Below, piece by piece: positions 7,036-13,006 of a DNA stretch of 17,380 nucleotides. Both the position numbers and the translations under genes were made by a program. Position 1 is the first letter of the stretch, and each line of letters begins with the position of its first letter. The DNA lies in assembly GCA_031278595.1 (NCBI GenBank), contig JAITKE010000053.1, forward strand, positions 1-17,380. The letters run 5' to 3'. Origin of the DNA: Puniceicoccales bacterium. GTDB taxonomy: Bacteria; Verrucomicrobiota; Verrucomicrobiia; Opitutales; JAIRLG01. The notes below the pieces were generated by a model that had not been told where the DNA came from, ran no database searches, and saw only the letters and a list, made by a program, of their open reading frames with translations.

Positions 7036-7142
7036 GGGCGCGATGGCCCGGTCGCCCCAGGCGGCTTCGCCGCTGGGGCGACCCAGGCCATCCTCGCAAA
7101 GCGAGGATGGCCCCTTTGCTTCGCAAAGGGGCCATCGCGCCC
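7036..7142 (+). repeat. Cloverleaf palindromic element, type A (copy 1)
   Basis: The outer stem is a perfect 12-bp pair, GGGCGCGATGGC (7036-7047) with GCCATCGCGCCC (7131-7142). Three hairpins lie inside. Hairpin 1 (7051-7082) has arms GTCGCCCCAG/CTGGGGCGAC, then CGGC-TTC-GCCG with one bulged G. Hairpin 2 (7088-7110) is CCATCCTCGC-AAA-GCGAGGATGG. Hairpin 3 (7111-7131) is CCCCTTTGC-TTC-GCAAAGGGG. It occupies the gap (6978-7403) between the 33-aa protein gene and kdsB. Apart from this element and a 24-bp tandem repeat, that gap holds no gene I can support. Confidence 0.9.
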
Positions 7143-7233
7143 TGCCAGGAGCGGAAGAGCTACGGAAAGCCTGGCGCCGTCGTCCTCTAGGAAACCATCG
7201 GGGCAGAGCTTTGTTTTCCAGGTCTAAAGGATT

Positions 7234-7329
7234 TTCGGATTTTAAAGGACTCTTGGGCTCCAGGCGTATCTGTCTTCCAAGCTCTAGGTGCACCTGTCTT
7301 CAAGGCTTTACGCGCATTTGCCTTGGGTC
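7234..7329 (+). repeat. Degenerate 24-bp tandem repeat upstream of kdsB
   Basis: The units CTCCAGGCGTATCTGTCTTC (from 7258), CTCTAGGTGCACCTGTCTTC (from 7282) and CTTTACGCGCATTTGCCTTG (from 7306) follow at exact 24-bp spacing. A weaker unit precedes them from 7234. The shared core is roughly TCTGTCTTCAAGG. It ends 74 bp before the kdsB start, so it may lie in the promoter or leader of that gene. Confidence 0.65.
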
Positions 7330-7403
7330 AAACGGCCCGGGGTTTTTCAGGGAAAAGGTTTGAGGTTCTTAAGAGAAAATCGCCCTAGGCGTGGCTGCAT
7401 CGC

Positions 7404-8141
7404 ATGAATATCTCCATCGCCATTCCGGCCCGTTTTGCCTCCACGAGGCTGCCGCGCAAGCTCCTGCTGGATTTGGCCGGTCATCCGGTGCTCTACCACA
7501 CCTGGAAGCGCGCCTCCGCCATCGCGGGTGTGGAGGAAGTCGTCATCCTGGCCGACCACGAGGAAATTCGGAGGGCGGCGGAAAGCTTCGGTGCAACGGT
7601 CTGGATGACCGATTCCCAGTGCTCCTCCGGAACGGCGCGCATCGCCTCCGTCGCCGAGCGCTTTCGGGGCAACTTCATCCTCAATGTCCAGGGAGATGAG
7701 CCCTTCATCGATAAAAAGCTTTTGGAGAACCTGGTGGCCCATGCCCAGGATTTCGGCGGCGACATCCTCACGGCCGCCTACCGGATTTCCACCTGGGAGG
7801 ACCTGGAGAATCCGAATCGCGTCAAGGTCGTCCTGAGACAGGGGCGCCAGGCCCTCTACTTCTCCCGCAGCCCGATTCCCTTCCTCCGCGGGGTCGAGAA
7901 GGAGCAGTGGCCAACCCAGCGTACCTTCTGGGCTCACATCGGCCTCTATGGCTATACCAAGAGTCTTCTGCGCAGCTTCCCTCGTCTTCCCCGAACGGCT
8001 CTCGCCGAGGCCGAAAAGCTGGAGCAGCTCCAGTTCCTGGAGACCGGTCATCGCATCCATGTCCTTGAAGCCCCCCAGCCCAGCCTGGGCATCGATACGC
8101 CGGAAGATCTGGAGCGGGCACGGAAGTTGTTGGGAGTCTAG
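7404..8141 (+). CDS. kdsB: 3-deoxy-manno-octulosonate cytidylyltransferase (CMP-KDO synthetase)
   Basis: KdsB activates KDO with CTP to give CMP-KDO, the donor for the lipopolysaccharide inner core; it implies a Gram-negative envelope. The 245-aa protein shows the family order: IPARFASTRLPRKLL at residue 7, a variant of the HxSGTDR loop as SQCSSGTARIA near 70, NVQGDEPFI near 94, ALYFSRSPIPF near 152, HIGLYGY near 175, LEQLQFLE near 207 and GIDTPEDLERA near the end. Length is normal. The GTDR-to-GTAR change replaces a usually conserved Asp and may be worth a structural look. The ATG at 7404 gives MNISIAIPARFAS, the standard start. It lies behind the cloverleaf element and the 24-bp repeat and is followed directly by a transposase relic. 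Confidence 0.95.
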   Translation: MNISIAIPARFASTRLPRKLLLDLAGHPVLYHTWKRASAIAGVEEVVILADHEEIRRAAESFGATVWMTDSQCSSGTARIASVAERFRGNFILNVQGDEPFIDKKLLENLVAHAQDFGGDILTAAYRISTWEDLENPNRVKVVLRQGRQALYFSRSPIPFLRGVEKEQWPTQRTFWAHIGLYGYTKSLLRSFPRLPRTALAEAEKLEQLQFLETGHRIHVLEAPQPSLGIDTPEDLERARKLLGV

Positions 8142-8197
8142 AGAGTGTCGTCAAATGAGAAGCTTGACAAAGAGGAAAAGAGAAACAGGGGGAGAGA

Positions 8198-8314
8198 ATG
8201 GAAGAAAGGATTCATAGGAGACACGACCTATCAGAGGATTTGTGGAATAAGATGGAAAGGTTGCTGTCTGATTTGGCGGTATCCTCTAAAAATCTGTCAA
8301 GCCTAGAAACGTAG
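8198..8314 (+). pseudogene. IS5-type transposase N-terminal relic
   Basis: A 38-codon frame starts MEERIHRRHDLSEDLWNKME and then RLL. This matches the opening of IS5-group transposases (RRHDxSDxxWxxxEPLLP) before diverging and stopping at TAG. A GGGGGAG ribosome site precedes the ATG, the kind of leader an intact IS gene would have. Just after the kdsB stop, GAGAGTGTCGTCAAATGA (8141-8158) could be the remaining IS end. A short inverted match (AAGCTTGACA at 8160; TGTCAAGCCT from about 8295) is too weak to define the other end. The rest of the element is gone. This patch (8142-8369) is visibly less GC-rich than its surroundings. Confidence 0.55.
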
Positions 8315-8369
8315 CCTAAGTTAATAGGTTCGACTTGATAACAGAAGCCATGGAAGCAACTTCGTATTC

Positions 8370-9090
8370 ATGAACTTCAAGTGCACTAATTATCGCCACA
8401 TCTTTCTTTTCCTCTTTCTCTTCGCTCTGGCGCCGAGCTGGGCACTGGAGTCGCATTTCTACCGATTGAATCGAGAGGAATTTCTCACAAAAGTCCCTTC
8501 GTTAGCAAAAGAAGCGGAAGAGCTAAGTTCCTGGCAGAAGCGTTTGGGCATTGCGGATGAGAATTGCCTCTGCTACCTGGAGGAAATCTCCCTGTCCGAG
8601 GCAGAGAGACCCGAAACAACTGAAATTTATCATCATCTGCCGACGGATGAGCACCTGTCCTACAGTCATCGGCAGCCCATCGCCGTCAAAATTATCGGAG
8701 AGGGTATGCGTTTCGCCCAGGATTACGATTACAATCCCGACCTTCGCTCAAGGCAATTGCCTCACGGCTTTCTTCTAAAGCGGGCCCAATCTACTCAAGA
8801 GAAATTTTCCGAAAACCGACTCCTGCTGTCCGCGAAACACAGCCGATCCTATTCATTACGAAAACTTCTTCTCGCCTTTCCTATTTTGGGTACAGAGTGA
8901 AGAAAGAATAAGAGATTTTTTATCCCGAAGCCGTTTTCAAGATTTCGAAGCTTTGCCGTTTCACAATGGGTTGATGGCAATCGAAACTTACAACAAGGAA
9001 GGACATGGGGCTACCAGCAAAGATTTCGAGCTCCCCATCATCGATCGCATGCTTCGGTTCATGGCGCAGAATCAAGGTTCAGGCCATTAA
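8370..9090 (+). pseudogene. Frameshifted gene for a small secreted protein of unknown family
   Basis: The frame from the ATG at 8370 starts MNFKCTNYRHIFLFLFLFAL followed by APSWA, a clear signal peptide. It stays protein-like to about residue 125 and stops at 8900 (176 aa). Coding character then seems to jump twice. Between roughly 8750 and 8850 the frame reading KAGPIYSREIFRKPTPAV is more plausible. From about 8854 a third frame runs HYENFFSPFLFWVQSEER without a stop to TAA at 9088-9090. Joined, the pieces would give about 235-240 aa. The simplest view is an exported protein gene broken by two single-base indels; assembly errors or programmed shifts are alternatives. I do not recognise the family. 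It follows an IS relic in lower-GC DNA, suggesting transfer and decay. Confidence 0.6.
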
Positions 9091-9259
9091 ATAACAGGAA
9101 GTCTGGCTACTTTTCGTGGAAGCTTTGGGGTGACTTGAAGTCTCTTCTTCCGCCAAAAAAGAAAAAGGCCATTTCTCCTCCAATTTTCCCTCCTTCAATT
9201 CTTCTTGCCACTGGGGGCTAATTTCGCGCTCTCGGGGTGCTGTCGAGAGACGGGACGTC

Positions 9260-11062
9260 ATGATCAGCTGTCGGGAAATCGCCTATGCCATCGGGAAGCG
9301 GACACTTTGGGAAAACGCCACGTTCACGATTCCCCAGGGGGCTCGGGTCGGGGTGGTGGGCCACAACGGCTGCGGCAAGACGACCTTTTTTTGCCTGCTG
9401 AAGGGGGAACTGCCGCTCGATGCCGGCCGGATCGAACGGCCCAAGCAGCTGCGTATCCAGAGCGTGGAGCAGGAAATCGGCGACCAGAGCCGGGCGCTGC
9501 TGGACTTCGTCCTCTCGGCCGACGGGGAGTGGAAGGCGCTCTCCACGGCGCTGGACGAGGAGGAGGATGCGGACAAAATCGCCGAGATCTGCGATCGCCT
9601 CCAGATGATCGATGGCTACCGGGCCGAGAGCCGGGCCTCCGAAATTCTGCACGGCCTCGGCTTTTCGCAGGAGGAAATCACCAAACCCCTGTCCGCCTTC
9701 TCCGGCGGTTGGCAGATGCGGGTCGCCCTGGCGGCCACCCTCTTCGCCCCCTCGGAGCTCCTCCTCCTGGATGAGCCGACCAATCACCTGGACCTCGAGA
9801 CCACCCTTTGGCTGGAGCAGCACCTGGCCAAGGCGAGCCAGACGCTCCTGCTCATCAGCCACGACCGCCACTTCCTCAACCGCCTCTGCACGCACATCCT
9901 CCACATCCATCGCGGAGAGATGAGGTTCTACAGCGGGAATTACGACACCTTCGAGCTCACCCGCCGGACGCAGGAGGCCGCCCAGGGCAGGGCGCGGGAG
10001 AAGCAGGAGAAGCGCCGCGAGCACTTGCAGTCCTTCGTCGACCGCTTTCGCTACAAGGCTTCCAAGGCCAAACAGGCCCAGAGTCGGCTGAAGATGCTCG
10101 CCCGGATGGAGGCCATCCCGCCCCCGCTGCCCGATGCGGCGACGGCATTTTCCTTCCCCTCGCCCGCCGACATCGACCGCGTCCTGCTCAAGCTTCGGGG
10201 CGGCAGCGTCGGCTACGATTCGGAGCTCGTCCTGAAGAATCTCGAGCTGCGCATCGACCAGGGCGACCGCATCGGCGTGCTGGGCGCCAATGGCCAGGGA
10301 AAGTCTACTCTGACCCGACTGCTCGCCGGCAAATTGGAACTTCAAGATGGTCAGCTAGAGCTGGCCAAGGGACTGAAAGTGGCCTATTTTTCGCAGCAGC
10401 TGGCAGAGATTTTACCGCTGCAGCAGACTCCCATCGGGGCCATGACTGCCGTGTTAAGTGGTTATCCGGAGACACAGATTCGCTCCCAGCTGGCCCGCTT
10501 CGGCCTTACGCAGGACAAGGCGGAAACCCGCATCGAGCGGCTCTCGGGCGGCGAGAAGACGCGACTGCTCCTGGCCCTCATCACCCGGGACGCCCCGCAC
10601 CTGCTCCTCCTGGACGAGCCGACCAATCACCTGGACATCGATTCCAAGGAGGCGCTCATACGAGCCCTGCAGGACTACAACGGCGCGGTCGTCCTCGTCG
10701 CCCACGATTTCTTCACTCTGGAGGCGGTCTGCGACCAGCTCTGGCTCATCGAGCACGGGCAGTGCCGGCGCTACGATGGAGATCTGGAGGACTATCGCCA
10801 GAGCCTGTTCCAGAAAAAATCTCCCTCCGCTTCCCCGAAGCCGACGACCCCGTCCCATCAGCCCAGGGCCGAAGAGCTGGCCGAGCTGGAGCGGCAGATG
10901 GAATCGCTGCGAGCCCAACAGGCGGAGCTCGCGGAGCAGCTGGCGAAGAACGGGGAAACGAAGACCCAGGCCGAGTGGGAGAGGCAGGGAGAGCTTTTGG
11001 AAAAACTCGAGGAGCGCTGGCTGGCAATGGCCGACGCCGTTGGGGACTCGGAAAAATCTTGA
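9260..11062 (+). CDS. yheS: ABC-F ATPase, YheS-like
   Basis: This is a 600-aa soluble protein with two ABC ATPase domains and no membrane segments, the ABC-F arrangement; relatives bind the ribosome and act on stalled translation. Domain 1 has Walker A GHNGCGKT (34-41), signature FSGGWQMR and Walker B LLLLDEPTNHLD. The linker carries HLQSFVDRFRYKASKAKQAQ, which resembles E. coli YheS closely. Domain 2 has GANGQGKST, LSGGEKTR and a second LLLLDEPTNHLD. A Glu/Gln-rich coiled-coil tail ends the protein. The H-loop histidines (SHDRH and AHDFF) are both present. The ATG at 9260 lacks a good ribosome site. dnaX follows after 33 bp, probably in the same transcript. Preceding bases 9091-9259 hold no gene I can support. 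Confidence 0.92.
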   Translation: MISCREIAYAIGKRTLWENATFTIPQGARVGVVGHNGCGKTTFFCLLKGELPLDAGRIERPKQLRIQSVEQEIGDQSRALLDFVLSADGEWKALSTALDEEEDADKIAEICDRLQMIDGYRAESRASEILHGLGFSQEEITKPLSAFSGGWQMRVALAATLFAPSELLLLDEPTNHLDLETTLWLEQHLAKASQTLLLISHDRHFLNRLCTHILHIHRGEMRFYSGNYDTFELTRRTQEAAQGRAREKQEKRREHLQSFVDRFRYKASKAKQAQSRLKMLARMEAIPPPLPDAATAFSFPSPADIDRVLLKLRGGSVGYDSELVLKNLELRIDQGDRIGVLGANGQGKSTLTRLLAGKLELQDGQLELAKGLKVAYFSQQLAEILPLQQTPIGAMTAVLSGYPETQIRSQLARFGLTQDKAETRIERLSGGEKTRLLLALITRDAPHLLLLDEPTNHLDIDSKEALIRALQDYNGAVVLVAHDFFTLEAVCDQLWLIEHGQCRRYDGDLEDYRQSLFQKKSPSASPKPTTPSHQPRAEELAELERQMESLRAQQAELAEQLAKNGETKTQAEWERQGELLEKLEERWLAMADAVGDSEKS

Positions 11063-11095
11063 AGTGAAGCCACCGCGGATTTCCATGGGGCCGTC

Positions 11096-12484
11096 ATGCC
11101 CGAATCCGAATATCAGGTCATCGCGCGGCGCTGGAGGCCCAGGCGCTTCTCCGAACTGATCGGCCAGGAGCCCATCGTGAAAACCCTGGCGCAGGCCATC
11201 GAGCGCCGGCGCATCGCCCATGCCTTTCTCTTCATCGGGCCACGTGGAACGGGTAAAACCTCGACGGCACGCCTCTTGGCAGCCGCTCTGAATGCAGTTC
11301 CACAGCCCTCGCTCCAGGCCGACCCCGATCTTCCCTTAACGCGAAGTATTTTGGAAGGCAACTGCCTCGACGTCATCGAAATCGACGGGGCTTCGAACAA
11401 TTCCGTCGAGCAGATCCGCGCCCTGCGGGAGGAGTGCCGCTACACGCCCGGCGAATGTCGCTACAAGATCTACATCCTGGACGAGATCCACATGCTTTCA
11501 CTCTCCGCTTTCAACGCGCTGCTCAAGACCCTGGAGGAGCCTCCGGCCCATGTGAAGTTCATCTTTGCGACGACGGAGGCGGCGAAAATTCCGGTGACCA
11601 TCGCCTCGCGCTGCCAACGCTTCGAGTTTCGCCTGCTTCCGCCGGCCCTCATCGCCCAAAAATTGCAGCAGATCGCCGAGCAGGAGAATGTAAGGGCCGA
11701 AGCATCGGCCCTGGAGGCCCTGACGCGTCTCGCCGCCGGAAGTCTGCGGGATGCCCAGACCTATCTGGAGCAGATGATGAGCTTCGGCGATGGGACGATT
11801 TCCCGGCGGGCGGTGCTGGAGATCTACGGTCTGGCCATGCCGGAGGAATTGGAAGAGATCCTGCAGACCATCTACGCCGAGGATTACCGAAAAATTCTGC
11901 ACTGGACGGATTTACTGGAGGCCCGGGGCTGCGACTTTCCCCGGCTCCTCCTGGATCTGCGCGAGCGGGTTCAGTCCCGGCTCCTGGAGAGCCCTTCGGC
12001 CCAAAGCTCTCCGGAAAAACCCTCCGCCCCGCTCCTGGCCAAGTTGCTGGAACGCCTCTCCTCTTCCTACGAAGAGCTGCGCTCCGGACTTTCGGAGAAG
12101 GTGAATTTCGAAATGGCCCTGTTCCGGGCCATCGAGGCCTGCCAGATGAGGAGTTTGGACGAGCTGCTCCGCCGCCTGCGGGCATTGCCCGGAGCGAACT
12201 CAGGCAAAAATATTCCCCCGTCGTCCCCTCCGGCGGAAGAATTCCCTCCCCCATCCCCGGAAATCCATTCTGCCAATCCCGCTGAAAACTCCCCATCTTC
12301 GGAAGAGTTCCCTCGGGAAGCAGAAAAACGAGTGTTTCGAGAAATGGAAAAAACTCCCCCTCCGTCGGGAAAGACGAATCCGGCAACGGAGGCTGTTCCC
12401 CCGGATCCGGAGCTCCTGGCCAAGCTCCCGGCCTCCATTCGCCAGAAGCTCGTCGAGCGCTTTCGGCTGCGGCTCGATCCCTAA
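11096..12484 (+). CDS. dnaX: DNA polymerase III subunit tau/gamma, short form
   Basis: DnaX is the clamp-loader motor that opens the sliding clamp and organises the replisome. The 462-aa protein opens YQVIARRWRPRRFSELIGQE and has Walker A GPRGTGKTS (48-56), Walker B YILDEIHML (126-134), the FATTE sensor 1 and the arginine-finger motif SRCQRF (171-176). The zinc module normally between Walker A and the IDGAS motif is degenerate: only one cysteine (Cys90, in EGNCLDVIEID) remains. I associate such loss with Opitutae-type DnaX. Domain III follows, then a Pro/Ser/Glu-rich linker (about 370-440) and a short basic end; the long tau-specific region of E. coli is missing. A run of six A at 12348 does not produce a gamma-like stop in the -1 frame. 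A type-B cloverleaf starts 11 bp after the stop. Confidence 0.95.
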   Translation: MPESEYQVIARRWRPRRFSELIGQEPIVKTLAQAIERRRIAHAFLFIGPRGTGKTSTARLLAAALNAVPQPSLQADPDLPLTRSILEGNCLDVIEIDGASNNSVEQIRALREECRYTPGECRYKIYILDEIHMLSLSAFNALLKTLEEPPAHVKFIFATTEAAKIPVTIASRCQRFEFRLLPPALIAQKLQQIAEQENVRAEASALEALTRLAAGSLRDAQTYLEQMMSFGDGTISRRAVLEIYGLAMPEELEEILQTIYAEDYRKILHWTDLLEARGCDFPRLLLDLRERVQSRLLESPSAQSSPEKPSAPLLAKLLERLSSSYEELRSGLSEKVNFEMALFRAIEACQMRSLDELLRRLRALPGANSGKNIPPSSPPAEEFPPPSPEIHSANPAENSPSSEEFPREAEKRVFREMEKTPPPSGKTNPATEAVPPDPELLAKLPASIRQKLVERFRLRLDP

Positions 12485-12494
12485 GGGCCTCCAT

Positions 12495-12600
12495 TTCGCC
12501 GCCTTTGCGGCGGAGGAAAATGAAAAAGGATTTTTTCATTTTCCTCCGCCGGGGCCCGCGCAGCGGGCCGGAGCCCCTCCGGGGCTCCAAAGGCGGCGAA
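12495..12600 (+). repeat. Cloverleaf palindromic element, type B (copy 2)
   Basis: The outer stem is a perfect 13-bp pair, TTCGCCGCCTTTG (12495-12507) with CAAAGGCGGCGAA (12588-12600). Hairpin 1 (12508-12551) has two perfect 20-nt arms around GGAT. Hairpin 2 (12553-12569) is GGCCCGC-GCA-GCGGGCC. Hairpin 3 (12570-12588) is GGAGCCCC-TCC-GGGGCTCC. Order, loop positions and the CTTTG/CAAAG junction match the copy at 2935. The four outer-stem positions that differ are all compensated on the other side. It directly follows dnaX and may help end its transcript, although there is no terminal T-run. Confidence 0.92.
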
Positions 12601-12740
12601 GGGAGGATGCCGGCAGACCCAAAATACACCAGTCCCATCCGGCGCCAGCATTTTTTGGGTTGCGAAGCACTTTTCAGCTTGTGATGGTCGTGGGGGCGAT
12701 GGCCTGCGGCTGGAGTGTAGGTTGGGCCCGTCTGTGGGTC
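12601..12740. other. Gap between the two cloverleaf elements, with an orphan type-A arm
   Basis: No gene is supported in 12485-13006. This part holds a wide inverted repeat, ACCCAAAA (12617-12624) with TTTTGGGT (12653-12660), and an extra copy of the type-A left arm, GGGGCGATGGCC (12693-12704). The extra arm lies exactly 48 bp before the arm used by the next element. GGCCCGTCTG also occurs here and again 24 bp later inside that element. The extra arm could compete for the same right arm, or mark a partial duplication. From 12843 to 13006 I see nothing definite. Confidence 0.55.
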
Positions 12741-12842
12741 GGGGCGATGGCCCGTCTGAGAACGGCCTTCGGCCGTTCTCAGACCCGGCTGTTTTCCTTT
12801 CATGAAAACAGCCGCCTGGCTTCGCCAGGGGGCCATCGCCCC
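12741..12842 (+). repeat. Cloverleaf palindromic element, type A (copy 2)
   Basis: The outer stem is a perfect 12-bp pair, GGGGCGATGGCC (12741-12752) with GGCCATCGCCCC (12831-12842). Hairpin 1 (12754-12784) has perfect 14-nt arms GTCTGAGAACGGCC/GGCCGTTCTCAGAC with loop TTC. Hairpin 2 (12786-12814) is CGGCTGTTTTC, a 7-nt loop, then GAAAACAGCCG. Hairpin 3 (12815-12829) is CCTGGC-TTC-GCCAGG. It shares GCGATGGCCC, the TTC loops of hairpins 1 and 3, and the GGGGCCATCGC end with the copy at 7036. It lies 164 bp before the GH13 gene. Confidence 0.92.
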
Positions 12843-13006
12843 AAAACCGCCCCCAGCCCAGAACCATCTCCCAGAAACACAGCGCCCGGCGGGACAATTT
12901 TCTCCGGCAAAGCGCTCCTTCCGGACGATACTCCGTCCACCGGCCTCGCGACGAAGCACTCGCTTTGCCATCGACGCCGGGGCAAAAGTCCACAGACTGA
13001 AGTCCC

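Noticed and set aside
6965..7363. 132-codon plus-strand ORF between the 33-aa gene and kdsB
   Set aside because: It overlaps the end of the 33-aa gene in another frame and reads straight through the cloverleaf palindromes and the 24-bp repeats; composition is repeat-driven.
9079..9261. 60-codon minus-strand ORF before the ABC-F gene
   Set aside because: Its start overlaps the ABC-F start, it has no ribosome site, and its Ser/Lys/Glu-rich sequence matches nothing I know. Not excluded, but unsupported.
12348..12353. Programmed frameshift in dnaX to make a gamma form
   Set aside because: A run of six A exists, but the -1 frame has no stop before the end of the gene, so no shortened product would result.
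12495..12600. Simple intrinsic terminator of dnaX
   Set aside because: The hairpins are strong but there is no following T-run, and the same three-hairpin layout occurs where no upstream gene reads into it in the same orientation.
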